From the NCBI GenBank assembly GCA_049317465.1, contig JBMOIF010000002.1, positions 40,343-104,342 of the forward strand: 64,000 nt of DNA, written 5' to 3'. This DNA comes from CAIQIA01 sp049317465 (GTDB taxonomy: Bacteria > Cyanobacteriota > Cyanobacteriia > PCC-6307 > Cyanobiaceae). Below the pieces are notes generated by a model. That model saw only the letters and a list, made by a program, of their open reading frames with translations. It had not been told where the DNA came from and did not search any database. The translations under genes were made by a program, and so were the position numbers. Shown here piece after piece: positions 51,310 through 59,751 of this stretch. Numbering within the stretch: the first letter of the stretch is position 1; every line of letters begins with the position of its first letter.

Positions 51310-53408
51310 GCGCTGAACGCCCTGCGGGCCGGGATCGGATAGGGGATGCGCCGGTGACGCATCCGTTTCCAGACGCGCACGAAGGCCCGCACCAGCAGCT
51401 CGATCTCGCCGGGACTCAGGCCACTGTCGGCCAGTTGCCCTTCCCGGCATCGGCCAGCGATGATCCGCCGCACGCCTTCGCAGGCCTCGGCTTCGTTGGT
51501 CTCGGGTGGCATGGCCCGCAGGGCGGCTTCACAGCCGTCGGCGAGCATCAGCACGGCGGTCTCCTGCGACTGGGGCCGCGGGCCGCGGTAGCGAAAGGGC
51601 ACATCAGAGGCCCTGGGGTCCTGCTCGCGGGCCTTGTGGAGGAAGTAACCCATGCGCAGGGTGCCCTGATGTTCGGGGATGAAATCGCTCACCGGTCGCG
51701 GCAGCCGGTAGCGACGTGCCATGCGCAGACCTTCATCAACATGGGCCTGGAGCACCTCGGCACTGCGCCAGGGGTCATCGAGGCGGTCGTGGGGGTTGAC
51801 GCCGTCGTTCTGGTTCTCGATGAACCACTGGGGTGCATGCAGCTTGCCGACGTCGTGATACAGCGCTCCGGTGCGCACCAGGTCGACATCGCCGCCGATG
51901 GCCCGCACGCCTTCCTCCGCCAGGCTGCAGATCATCAGGGTGTGTTCGAAGGTGCCGGGAGCCTCGTTCGAGAGCCGGCGCAGCAGCGGGCGCTGCAGAT
52001 CGCTCAGCTCCAGAAGCCGTGAGCGGGTGACCAGGCCGAACAGGTCCTCCACCAGCGGGGCCAGCAGCAGGCCGAGCAGCAGAAGGCCGCCCATCAGCAC
52101 CCCTTCCCCGAGCAGGTCTGTGCTGAAGGGGCGCACAACGCCGCCCAGCAGCGGGATCAGCAGGGCCTCCAGCAGCAGCGCCCCCACCGACAACAGCACG
52201 GCGTTCTGGAGCATCTCGGCTCGGGTGCGCTGGCGGCCCGCCAGCAATGTGGCGACGGCGGCGACGGCCGTGGCCACCAGCATCCGCGCCGTGGCCAACC
52301 CACCCAGAGGAATGGGCCAGAGCAGGGTGGCCAGGGCCAGCCAGGCCAGGCCGCAGGCGGTGCCCAGGCCCTCGGCGATCAGCAGGCTCGGGGGCACCAG
52401 CAGGGCCAGGGGACTGGCGGCGGCACCGAACCAGAGCTTGCAGGCCTGCACCACCGCCAGCGTGCCGAGCACCAGCAGGGCCTGGGCGGGTTCGAGATCC
52501 GGCTTCCAGCGCCGGCAGACCGCCACCAGCAGCAGCGATCCGACAAGGGCCTCGAGGCCACGGCCCAGCACCTGGCCGAGGGCCGCGCGGCGGCCGATCA
52601 GGCCGAAGTGGTCGAGCACGTCATAGGCGCGGGCCGACAGGGGCTCGCCCCGTCTGGTGATCACTTCCCCGGCCCGCACCTGGATTCGGGGCATGCCCCC
52701 CTGGTGGATCACATCATCGAGCAGCAACTGCGTGAGGCCGCTGTCGGTGCGCAGGTTTGTGCTGCCCTGCAGGGAACGGGTCAGCAGCTTGGCGCCCAGG
52801 CTGCGCTGGGGTTCGGGCAGGCGGTCCAGCTGCAGCCAGGTGGCCTGCAGCAGCCGTCCAGGGGCCAGGGTGCCGACCACGCCCTGGGCCAGCATCCGCT
52901 GCTGGGCCAGCCGCACCTCGGCACTCCACCCCTCCAGTTCGGCGGCCGGGGTCTCCTCCAGAAAGGCGCGCTCCGCCCCCGTCAGGGGCAGGGGGGGCAG
53001 TTCCTGTTCCTGCTGGTCGGGGCCCACCGCCTGCAGCAGTTCCTGCAGCAGGCGGTCAAGCCGCTGCTGCAGCTGCTGGCTGGCGGCGACATCGGGCACC
53101 TGCACCTGCAGCCGTGGCCCCAGCTGCGACCGGCGTTGCTCCAGGGCCTCACGGTCCACCACCGATGCGGCCCGGGGGGCCCGTGCGTCGAAGGGGGCCG
53201 GCAGCCCGGGCCGGAGGGTGGGCTGAACAACCCAGGGCCACACCGACAGCACGGCCACAAGACCGCTGGCCAGGAGCAGGCTGACCAGGTCATGCCGCAG
53301 CCACACCACAGGCAGCCGCCGCGGTTGTTCCCGGCGCCGGAAAGCTCGCCAGGCAAGGGTCAGGCCGGCCCGCAGCGTCTGCAACCGCCTGGGCTGATCG
53401 CGGGCCAA
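51306..53408 (-). CDS. 7TM-HD domain phosphodiesterase (PgpH-like)
   Basis: This 700-residue membrane protein has the 7TMR-HDED/7TMR-HD layout of PgpH-type c-di-AMP phosphodiesterases. An N-terminal helix (LVSLLLASGLVAVLSVWPWVV) precedes an extracytoplasmic domain of about 250 residues with QIRVRAGEVITRRGE-like sequence. Then come seven hydrophobic helices (FGLIGRRAALGQVLG to LLLLGLLLAPLVED). The C-terminal HD domain has EAPGTFEHTLMICSLAEE and TGALYHDVGKLHAPQWFIENQ. Start TTG 53408 gives the natural N-terminus; upstream sequence is antisense to folD. c-di-AMP cleavage is inferred from the family. Confidence 0.88.
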   Translation of the reverse strand: MARDQPRRLQTLRAGLTLAWRAFRRREQPRRLPVVWLRHDLVSLLLASGLVAVLSVWPWVVQPTLRPGLPAPFDARAPRAASVVDREALEQRRSQLGPRLQVQVPDVAASQQLQQRLDRLLQELLQAVGPDQQEQELPPLPLTGAERAFLEETPAAELEGWSAEVRLAQQRMLAQGVVGTLAPGRLLQATWLQLDRLPEPQRSLGAKLLTRSLQGSTNLRTDSGLTQLLLDDVIHQGGMPRIQVRAGEVITRRGEPLSARAYDVLDHFGLIGRRAALGQVLGRGLEALVGSLLLVAVCRRWKPDLEPAQALLVLGTLAVVQACKLWFGAAASPLALLVPPSLLIAEGLGTACGLAWLALATLLWPIPLGGLATARMLVATAVAAVATLLAGRQRTRAEMLQNAVLLSVGALLLEALLIPLLGGVVRPFSTDLLGEGVLMGGLLLLGLLLAPLVEDLFGLVTRSRLLELSDLQRPLLRRLSNEAPGTFEHTLMICSLAEEGVRAIGGDVDLVRTGALYHDVGKLHAPQWFIENQNDGVNPHDRLDDPWRSAEVLQAHVDEGLRMARRYRLPRPVSDFIPEHQGTLRMGYFLHKAREQDPRASDVPFRYRGPRPQSQETAVLMLADGCEAALRAMPPETNEAEACEGVRRIIAGRCREGQLADSGLSPGEIELLVRAFVRVWKRMRHRRIPYPIPARRAFSA

Positions 53409-53452
53409 TGGCTGGGCTGGATGGCAGCCTGACGCTAGCTCCCACAACGGTG

Positions 53453-54331
53453 ATGGCAGCCCTGCGCCTTGACGGCCGCGCCCTGGCGGCCCGCTACGAA
53501 TCCCTTCTGGCCGAGGCGATCGCCGCCGGTCTGCCCCGGGCGGGGCGTCCCCCCGGTCTGGCGGTGCTGCGGGTCGGCGACGATCCCGCCAGTGCCGTTT
53601 ATGTGGCCAACAAGGAAAAGGCGTGTCGGCGCATCGGCATGGCCAGCCTCGGCGGCCATCACCCCGCCGCCACACCACAGGCTGACCTTGAGGCCGAGAT
53701 CCGCCGGCTGAATGCCGATGGGGCCGTCGACGGCATCCTGGTGCAGCTGCCGCTGCCGGGGCATCTCGACAGCCGGGCCCTGCTGCTGGCCCTGGACCCG
53801 GACAAGGATGCCGACGGGCTGCATCCGCTGAACCTGGGCCGGCTGGTCTGTGGTGAGCCCGGCCCCCGCAGCTGCACGCCAGCCGGGGTCATGGCCCTGC
53901 TGGCCGAGGCCCGGGTGCCCCTGCGGGGGGCCCGGGCCGTGGTCGTGGGCCGCAGCGTGCTGGTGGGCCAGCCCATGGCCCTGATGCTTCAGCAGGCGGA
54001 CGCCACCGTCACCGTGGCCCACTCCCACAGCCGAGACCTTGAGGCGCTCACGCGCGAGGCCGATGTGCTCGTGGTGGCGGCGGGGCGCCCCGGCCTCATC
54101 GGCGCCGGCCATGTGCGTCCCGGGGCGGTGGTGGTCGATGTGGGCATCCACCGGCGGGAGGGCGGCGGTCTCTGCGGTGATGTGCGCTTTGACGAGGTGG
54201 AACCCCTGGCCGGGGCCATCACGCCGGTGCCGGGGGGGGTCGGTCCGATGACGGTGACGATGCTGCTGGCGAATACGGTGCGGGCGTGGGCCCGCCGCCA
54301 TGCTTTGCCGGACCCCCTGGCGCAACCGTGA
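53453..54331 (+). CDS. folD: Bifunctional methylene-THF dehydrogenase/cyclohydrolase FolD
   Basis: FolD interconverts 5,10-methylene-THF and 10-formyl-THF in one-carbon metabolism. The product of 292 residues from ATG 53453 has ASAVYVANKEKACRRIGM with the catalytic Lys, DGILVQLPLPGHLD, DKDADGLHPLN, CTPAGVMALL, the NADP motif VVVGRSVLVGQPMALML and the closing ITPVPGGVGPMTVTMLL. An ATG at 53408 would add fifteen residues. The stop shares GTGA with the nuclease gene. Confidence 0.97.
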   Translation: MAALRLDGRALAARYESLLAEAIAAGLPRAGRPPGLAVLRVGDDPASAVYVANKEKACRRIGMASLGGHHPAATPQADLEAEIRRLNADGAVDGILVQLPLPGHLDSRALLLALDPDKDADGLHPLNLGRLVCGEPGPRSCTPAGVMALLAEARVPLRGARAVVVGRSVLVGQPMALMLQQADATVTVAHSHSRDLEALTREADVLVVAAGRPGLIGAGHVRPGAVVVDVGIHRREGGGLCGDVRFDEVEPLAGAITPVPGGVGPMTVTMLLANTVRAWARRHALPDPLAQP

Positions 54332-54840
54332 GTCCCCTGCCCGTTCTGCTGCCGCTGCTTGTTCTGCTGGCGTTGCCCGGCCGCGCCGCGCCCGACCAGC
54401 CCACGATGCCGGCGACGGTGCTGGGTGTGGAGAGCGGCGACGTGCTGCGGGTGCGGCTGGCTCAGCGGCCCCGGCGCATCCGTCTGGCCTGCGTCGATGC
54501 CCCTGAACCGCTGCAGCAGCCCTGGGCCGAAGAGGCCCGTCAGGCCCTGGAGCGCACCCTGCCCGTCGGCACGCCGGTCAGCGTCGAACTCAGGGCCCGG
54601 GATGTCTATGACCGCATCGTCGCGGTCGTGCGCCACCGCGGCGAGGATGTGGCCGCCGGCCAGCTGCGGTCGGGCCGGGTGTTTGTGCTTGAGGGGTACC
54701 TGGGCCGCTGCGACGACCTTCCCTACAGAGCCCTGGAAGACGAAGCCCGCGGGCGCGGCCTCGGGGTCTGGGATGTCCCCGGGGGGCTGGAGCGCCCCTG
54801 GGACCTGCGTGATCGCCAGGATGAACCGGGTGAACCCTGA
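54328..54840 (+). CDS. Secreted staphylococcal-nuclease-like protein
   Basis: This 170-residue thermonuclease homologue starts at GTG 54328, overlapping the folD stop. The signal peptide is VLLPLLVLLALPGRAA. The SNase fold carries RRIRLACVDAPEPLQQPWAEEAR with the metal-binding Asp and Glu, and RDVYDRIVAVV with the second catalytic Arg. ALEDEARGRGLGVWDVPGG is the family end. It should act as an extracytoplasmic nuclease; relatives are used in DNA degradation. The last residues are polar and not conserved. Confidence 0.9.
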   Translation: MSPLPVLLPLLVLLALPGRAAPDQPTMPATVLGVESGDVLRVRLAQRPRRIRLACVDAPEPLQQPWAEEARQALERTLPVGTPVSVELRARDVYDRIVAVVRHRGEDVAAGQLRSGRVFVLEGYLGRCDDLPYRALEDEARGRGLGVWDVPGGLERPWDLRDRQDEPGEP

Positions 54841-54896
54841 CCGGACCCCCATCACCATCAGCCCTTAAGATTCTCTTTAGGTTCTGGGAGATGGCC

Positions 54897-55136
54897 ATGG
54901 ATCATGCCGATCCGGCCCGGGGATCCGTCGACCCGACGGCGGCTGAGCTGAGGGCCATGTCCGGTCTTCAGGTCCTCGACACCATGCAGCGGTGCCACGG
55001 CGCCATCGCCTGGTCCCATCCCCAGGTCAGCGAATTTGCGGCGGTCTCCCTGGTGATGGAGCTGCCCCAGGCCCTCCTGGCGCTGCTGCGCTCCGTCCTT
55101 GAGCTGCCGGCGCTGAGGGAGAATCCACGCACCTGA
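54897..55136 (+). CDS. Small protein of unknown function
   Basis: This frame of about 79 residues starts at ATG 54897, with GGGAG six bases upstream; ATG 54891 is also possible. The sequence is amphipathic (LQVLDTMQRCHGAIAWS, VMELPQALLALLRSVLELPALRE) with no signal peptide or recognised family. It sits between the nuclease gene and crtE in the same direction, 15 bp before crtE, and a T-rich promoter-like stretch lies at 54865-54885. The codon third positions look coding. Probably a real lineage-specific gene. Confidence 0.55.
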   Translation: MDHADPARGSVDPTAAELRAMSGLQVLDTMQRCHGAIAWSHPQVSEFAAVSLVMELPQALLALLRSVLELPALRENPRT

Positions 55137-55151
55137 GGCCCCGTCCTGCGC

Positions 55152-56054
55152 ATGTCTGCCCCGGTGACCACCGGCTTCGATTTCGCCGCCTACCTCGCCG
55201 GAGCCCGCCAGCGCATCGAGGGGGCCCTGGATGCGGCCCTGCTGCCCGAGCGGCCCGAGTCCCTGCGGGAGGCCATGCGCTACTCCCTGCTGGCCGGAGG
55301 CAAGCGCCTGCGGCCGGTGCTTTGCCTGGCCGCCTGTGAACTGGCCGGTGGCGACTCCGACCTGGCCATCCCCACCGCCGTGGCGCTGGAGATGATCCAC
55401 ACCATGTCGCTGATCCATGACGATCTGCCGGCCATGGACAACGACGACCTGCGCCGGGGTCGCCCCACCAGCCACAAGGTGTTCGGCGAGGCCAACGCCA
55501 TCCTGGCCGGCGATGCCCTGCTCACCCGCGCCTTCGAGATGGTCGCCCTGCGCAGTCCGGACGTTCCGGCCGAACGTCTGCTCCAGGTGGTCGGGGAGCT
55601 GTCCCTGGCGGCGGGTGCCCCGGGCCTGGTGGGCGGCCAGGTGGTCGATCTGGCCTCCGAAGGACAGGCCGTCGACCTCGAGACCCTCGAGTACATCCAC
55701 TGTCACAAGACCGGCGCTCTGCTGCGGGCCTCGGTGCTCAGCGGCGCCATCATCGGCGGCGCCGACGGCACCTTGCTGGACGCCCTGCGCGTCTACGCGC
55801 ACGGCATCGGTCTGGCTTTCCAGATCATCGACGACATCCTCGATGTGACCGCCAGCAGTGAGGTGCTCGGCAAGACCGCCGGCAAGGACCTGACGGCCGA
55901 CAAGACCACCTACCCCAAGCTGCTGGGTCTGGAGGAATCCCGTCGCCGCGCCGACGGGCTGATCAGCGGCGCGGCTGCAGCTCTTGAGCCCTGGCGCGAC
56001 CGGGCCGCCCCTCTGCTGGCCCTGGCGGCCTACATCACCGCCCGCGACCGATGA
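55152..56054 (+). CDS. crtE: Geranylgeranyl diphosphate synthase CrtE
   Basis: CrtE makes the C20 prenyl diphosphate for carotenoids, chlorophyll phytyl chains and quinones. The 300-residue trans-prenyl synthase has GGKRLRPVL, the first Asp-rich motif SLIHDDLPAMDNDDLRRG (DDxxxxD type), GLVGGQVVDL, CHKTGALL and the second motif AFQIIDDILDVTASSEVLGKTAGKDL. ATG 55152 is the start. The stop overlaps the PAP2-like start in ATGA, so the two are co-translated. Confidence 0.96.
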   Translation: MSAPVTTGFDFAAYLAGARQRIEGALDAALLPERPESLREAMRYSLLAGGKRLRPVLCLAACELAGGDSDLAIPTAVALEMIHTMSLIHDDLPAMDNDDLRRGRPTSHKVFGEANAILAGDALLTRAFEMVALRSPDVPAERLLQVVGELSLAAGAPGLVGGQVVDLASEGQAVDLETLEYIHCHKTGALLRASVLSGAIIGGADGTLLDALRVYAHGIGLAFQIIDDILDVTASSEVLGKTAGKDLTADKTTYPKLLGLEESRRRADGLISGAAAALEPWRDRAAPLLALAAYITARDR

Positions 56055-56542
56055 CCCTGTCCTCCCCCCTGCTGTTGTTCGCCAATGGCCCCCTCGCCTG
56101 GGGACTCGCCGCCTGCGGCGTGGCCCAGCTGGCCAAGCTCGTGGTCGAACTGGTGCGCCACGGTCGCTGGCGTCCCGCCGTGCTGATCGAAACTGGCGGC
56201 ATGCCCTCCAGCCATTCCGCCCTCGTCACCGGCACAGCGGCTGCCATCGGTTGGCAGCTTGGCTTCGACAGTGCGCTCTTCGCCCTGGCGTCGACGGTGG
56301 CCTTCGTGGTCATGTACGACGCGGCGGGGGTCCGCCGGGCCGCCGGGACCATGGCCGAGCGCCTCAATGCCCTGCCCTCCAGCGAGGGGCTGGCACCGCT
56401 CAAGACCAGCCTGGGCCACAGCCGGCTCGAGGTGCTGGTGGGGGGGCTGCTCGGTCCCCTGGTCGCCCTGCCCGGGCTGCTGTTGGTGGGCTCCCCCCTG
56501 CAGCTTGCCCAGCGCCTGGGGTGGCTGCCGCCGCTCGCCTGA
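56051..56542 (+). CDS. Divergent PAP2-family membrane protein (DUF212)
   Basis: This 163-residue membrane protein has the DUF212/divergent PAP2 pattern: QLAKLVVELVRHGRW, ETGGMPSSHSALVTGTAAAIGW, VVMYDAAGVRRAAGTMAERLN and LGHSRLEVLVGGLLGPLVAL. The GGMPSSHS and GHS..E motifs correspond to two of the three phosphatase motifs. The physiological substrate is unknown; coupling to crtE (ATGA overlap) hints at prenyl or lipid phosphates. It is directly followed by the helicase gene with no gap. Confidence 0.9.
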   Translation: MTLSSPLLLFANGPLAWGLAACGVAQLAKLVVELVRHGRWRPAVLIETGGMPSSHSALVTGTAAAIGWQLGFDSALFALASTVAFVVMYDAAGVRRAAGTMAERLNALPSSEGLAPLKTSLGHSRLEVLVGGLLGPLVALPGLLLVGSPLQLAQRLGWLPPLA

Positions 56543-58003
56543 GTGGTCTCCACGCCATCCCCCCAGGACTTCACCGCCGGTCAGCTGCGAGCCCTCGAGG
56601 CCTTTGCCGGCTGGTTGCAGGATCCGGCCGAGGCCAGGCCCTTCGTGCTGTCCGGCCATGCCGGCACCGGCAAGACATTTCTCTCCTCGAGGCTTCTCGC
56701 CCTGGTCGAGGCCGAGGCCCTCTGCTGGACCGTGGCGGCTCCCACCCACAAGGCCGTGGGGGTGCTGCGCCAGGCCCTGGAGATCGAGGGGTTGCGTCCC
56801 ACCTGGTACCCCTCCACCGTGCACCGGCTGCTGAGGCTCAAGCTGAGCCGTGCAGAGGGGGTGGAACGCTGCGAACCCACCGAGCAGACCGCCACCGCCC
56901 TCGAGGCCCTCGGCCTGGTGCTGGTGGACGAGGCCTCGATGGTCGACGGGGCCCTGCTCGAGATCCTGCTGCGCTGCGCCCGCCATGGACGCACCCGCCT
57001 GGTCTTCGTGGGTGATCCGGGCCAGCTGCCGCCGGTGGGGGAGCCCACCAGTCCGGTGTTCGCCCTGATGGAAGCCGTGCGCCAGGAACTCACCGAGGTG
57101 GTTCGCCACGGTGGCGCCGTGCTGCGGTTGGCCACGGCCCTGCGTCAGGGACTCCTGGCCAGCGTCGCCCCGCCGCTGCTGCCCCCCCTCACCGATGATC
57201 GCGGCGGTCAGGTGGCGGTGGTGGACCGGGGCACCTGGATCGCCGAGGCCCAGGCGGCCCTGCGCCTCAGCCGCGAGCGCCTCGACCCCGACCATGCCCG
57301 CCTGCTCTGCTTCACCAACCGCACCCTCGAGCGCCTGGTGCCAATCGCCCGCCGTGCCCTGCACGGCGAACTCGCCGACCAGCTGCCGGTGCTGCCCGGG
57401 GAGGTGCTGATCACCCGCCTCGCCGTGATGGCACCCGCCAGCCGCCAGGGCCTGGGGGATGAAGGTCCCGGGGAACTGGTGCTGGGGTCGAATCGGGAGC
57501 TGCTGGTGCGGGATGTGGCCCCGGAACGCTGCGACCTGGCTGATCTGGGAGTGCCCCAGGCGCCGGTGATCGAGACCCTGAGGGTCGAGGTGGAGGCGGG
57601 CGAAGCGGTCCTCTCCCTGCGGTTGGCGCCCGCCGCCACCAGTGACGGCGGGCGCCGCCTGGCGGCGCTGCTCAGCGACCTTGGGCAGCGGGCGCGCAGC
57701 AGTGAGGGGCGCCAGCGCAGCCAGGCCTGGCGGCTGTTCTTTCTGGTGCGCGACAGTTTTGCCAAGGTCGGACCCGCTGCGGTGCTGACGGTCCACCGCA
57801 GCCAGGGCAGCAGTTTCAACGATGTGTTCGTGGCGCCGGATGTGCACAGCCCGGAGGATCCGGACCTGCGACGTCAGCTGCTCTATGTAGCCGTCACCCG
57901 GGCCCGGCGGCGGGTGTGGCTCGTGGGTGGGGCAGCCACGAATGCCCTGCGCCAGGACTGGCAGCGTCTGGTGGGGGAGCCGGAGTTGCCGCCCCTCAGC
58001 TGA
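56543..58003 (+). CDS. RecD2/PIF1-like superfamily 1 DNA helicase
   Basis: This 486-residue SF1 helicase has Walker A VLSGHAGTGKTFLSSRLL near residue 40, WTVAAPTHKAVGVLR, Walker B GLVLVDEASMVDGALL, VFVGDPGQLPPVGEP, and near the C-terminus VLTVHRSQGSSFNDVFV and QLLYVAVTRARRRVWLVG. The arrangement fits the short RecD2-like AAA family of cyanobacteria rather than full RecD. It starts at GTG 56543 immediately after the PAP2 gene stop. Role in repair or replication is likely but not shown. Confidence 0.9.
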   Translation: MVSTPSPQDFTAGQLRALEAFAGWLQDPAEARPFVLSGHAGTGKTFLSSRLLALVEAEALCWTVAAPTHKAVGVLRQALEIEGLRPTWYPSTVHRLLRLKLSRAEGVERCEPTEQTATALEALGLVLVDEASMVDGALLEILLRCARHGRTRLVFVGDPGQLPPVGEPTSPVFALMEAVRQELTEVVRHGGAVLRLATALRQGLLASVAPPLLPPLTDDRGGQVAVVDRGTWIAEAQAALRLSRERLDPDHARLLCFTNRTLERLVPIARRALHGELADQLPVLPGEVLITRLAVMAPASRQGLGDEGPGELVLGSNRELLVRDVAPERCDLADLGVPQAPVIETLRVEVEAGEAVLSLRLAPAATSDGGRRLAALLSDLGQRARSSEGRQRSQAWRLFFLVRDSFAKVGPAAVLTVHRSQGSSFNDVFVAPDVHSPEDPDLRRQLLYVAVTRARRRVWLVGGAATNALRQDWQRLVGEPELPPLS

Positions 58004-58697
58004 GCACCTGGAACTGCCCCAGCCCCGTCCAGCCCTGCCAGCCCAGATAGGCCGCCAGGGCCAGGCTCAGACCTCCCAGGATGAGGCTGCTGCGGTCCTC
58101 CAGCAGCTGCTTGCCTCGCTCCAGCAGCGGCTGGACCTGCTGGCGGCCGATCAGCACCAGAACGATGGGCGCCAGCAGCGTCAGGCTGGCCAGCAGGCTG
58201 AGGAACAGGATCAGCAGCACTTCGGTCGTGGCGTCGTGGTGCCCCCCCTGCACCAGCGACGCTCCCTTGGCCAGCAGAAACAGATTGTCGGGGCTCAGCA
58301 GCAGGGTCGCCGGTGCCAGGGGGAGCAGCACCAGCAGGGGCAGCTGTCCCACCCGCTCGAGTTTGTGGATCCAGCCCTCCTGGAGGTCCTCATAGCCTTC
58401 GGGCTTGGGGTCCAGTTCCCGGATCCCCAGGGCCAGCAGGGCCCCGGCGGCGAACAGGTCCAGGCCGACCTGATGCACGCCCCCCTGTTCCATCGACAGG
58501 GTGAGACTGCGCCCGACGGTCACCAGCAGTCCGAGCGTCGTGGCGACGCTGAGGAACCAGGCCAGGGTGAAGAGGCAGGACCGCAACCGCGGCGCTGTTC
58601 CCAGCAAGAGCAGCAGGACCAGCGCGATGTCGAGGGGACTGAGGGCCACGGCGAAGCCGAGGGCTGCCAGTTCCGTCAGGGTGCGGGCGAGGGGCAT
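57996..58697 (-). CDS. GAP/Sap-family membrane protein
   Basis: This 233-residue protein has about six hydrophobic helices and follows the GAP (Sap, sulfolipid-1-addressing) family of LysE-superfamily membrane proteins. ELAALGFAVALSPLDIALVLLLLLG is the first helix with the Pro-x-x-ALxP-type pattern. Others are LLVLLPLAPATLLLSP, EVLLILFLSLLASLTLLAPIVLVLI and LILGGLSLALAAYLGWQG. I choose ATG 58697, 22 bp inside the upstream phosphatase gene. A longer open frame to 58952 is antisense-like and has no homology. The exported substrate is unknown. Confidence 0.82.
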   Translation of the reverse strand: MPLARTLTELAALGFAVALSPLDIALVLLLLLGTAPRLRSCLFTLAWFLSVATTLGLLVTVGRSLTLSMEQGGVHQVGLDLFAAGALLALGIRELDPKPEGYEDLQEGWIHKLERVGQLPLLVLLPLAPATLLLSPDNLFLLAKGASLVQGGHHDATTEVLLILFLSLLASLTLLAPIVLVLIGRQQVQPLLERGKQLLEDRSSLILGGLSLALAAYLGWQGWTGLGQFQVLS

Positions 58698-59269
58698 GGA
58701 GGCGCGTTCCAACGCAGCAGGGCTCGATTGTCGCGCTCGAAGCCGAGGATGCTGCTGGTGGCCGTGCCCAGCACGAGGTGACGCCCACCGACAGCCCCCA
58801 GGCCGATCCAGGTGCCCGCCAGGCTGCGAAGGATGTGGCCGTGGGCGAAAAGGGCCACCGGGCCGGGCTGGGTCAGCAGACGGTCGATCAGCGTCTGGCA
58901 GCGCCGGGTGACCCCAGCGGCGTCTTCGCCGTCTGGACAGCCGTGGCTCCACACACTCCAGTCAGGCACCGTCCGGCGGATCTCGGCGGTGGTGATGCCC
59001 TCGTAGCGGCCGTAGTCCCATTCCCGCAGTGCCTCAACCACCTCGGCCCGGCCCCCCAGGCCCGCCAGCTCGCAGGTGCGCCGTGCCCGTTGCAGGGGGC
59101 TGACCCACACGGCCGCGAAGGAGATATCGGCCAGCTGGGGCCGCAGGGCAGCAGCCTCGGCCTCGCCCTCGGGCAGCAGCGGCAGATCGGTGCTGCCGGT
59201 GTGACGGCCGTTGCGGCTCCACTCCGTCGCTCCGTGGCGCAGCAGCCAGACCGTGCGGTCGTCGCTCAT
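58676..59269 (-). CDS. Histidine phosphatase (phosphoglycerate mutase-like)
   Basis: This 197-residue protein of the histidine phosphatase branch has the phosphorylated His in VWLLRHGATEWSRNGRHTGSTD and the second His in VALFAHGHILRSLAG. The acidic residue region is LREWDYGRYEGITT. It resembles broad-specificity sugar phosphatases of the GpmB/CobC type; the substrate is not readable. It is transcribed after the acylphosphatase gene (17-bp gap) and overlaps the GAP-family gene by 22 bp. Confidence 0.9.
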   Translation of the reverse strand: MSDDRTVWLLRHGATEWSRNGRHTGSTDLPLLPEGEAEAAALRPQLADISFAAVWVSPLQRARRTCELAGLGGRAEVVEALREWDYGRYEGITTAEIRRTVPDWSVWSHGCPDGEDAAGVTRRCQTLIDRLLTQPGPVALFAHGHILRSLAGTWIGLGAVGGRHLVLGTATSSILGFERDNRALLRWNAPPCPSPAP

Positions 59270-59286
59270 CGGTGGGGGCGTGGCCG

Positions 59287-59751
59287 TCAGGCCTCGCCGC
59301 GATCGTTCGTGGACACGCTAGGTCGGATCTCGAACCAGTCAGCCCCGGTGGTGGCGATCCGGCTGGTGAGCACACTGGCCACCCGAGCCTGGGGCGGGCC
59401 CTGTTCGCACCAGACCCGCAGCTCGGTGAGGCTCTGTTCCGGGCCCTCGGCCTGCACCTCAACGCTGCCGTCGCCACAGTTGCGCACCCAGCCGGCCAGG
59501 CCCAGATCGGTCGCCCGGCGCCGGCAAGCCTGGCGATATCCCACGCCCTGGACCGTTCCGCGCACGACCAGACGCCAACGCTCGGCCGTCAGCGGCGAGC
59601 GGCGCGGTGTGCGCCGCTGGCGGCTCAGCTCGGCTTCCCGCTGGGCCGAACTGCGGCGGCGAGGGTTGCGTCCCGAAGGCGCCGGGGTATCGAAGGGCAT
59701 CCACCCCAGTGGAGGTGAAGCCAGCTGGCGTGCAAGGTGGTCGTCGTCCAT
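59287..59751 (-). CDS. Acylphosphatase with long basic N-terminal extension
   Basis: The C-terminal 92 residues are an acylphosphatase domain, which hydrolyses acyl phosphates: RLVVRGTVQGVGYRQACRRRATDLGLAGWVRNCGDGSVEVQAEG, with the catalytic Arg in GVGYR and Asn in WVRN. About 55 basic residues precede it (RNPRRRSSAQREAELSRQRR). No ATG/GTG/TTG occurs between the end of cobB and the domain, so the start must lie inside cobB at ATG 59751 or ATG 59700. This gives an overlap of 127 or 76 bp with cobB. Confidence 0.85.
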   Translation of the reverse strand: MDDDHLARQLASPPLGWMPFDTPAPSGRNPRRRSSAQREAELSRQRRTPRRSPLTAERWRLVVRGTVQGVGYRQACRRRATDLGLAGWVRNCGDGSVEVQAEGPEQSLTELRVWCEQGPPQARVASVLTSRIATTGADWFEIRPSVSTNDRGEA

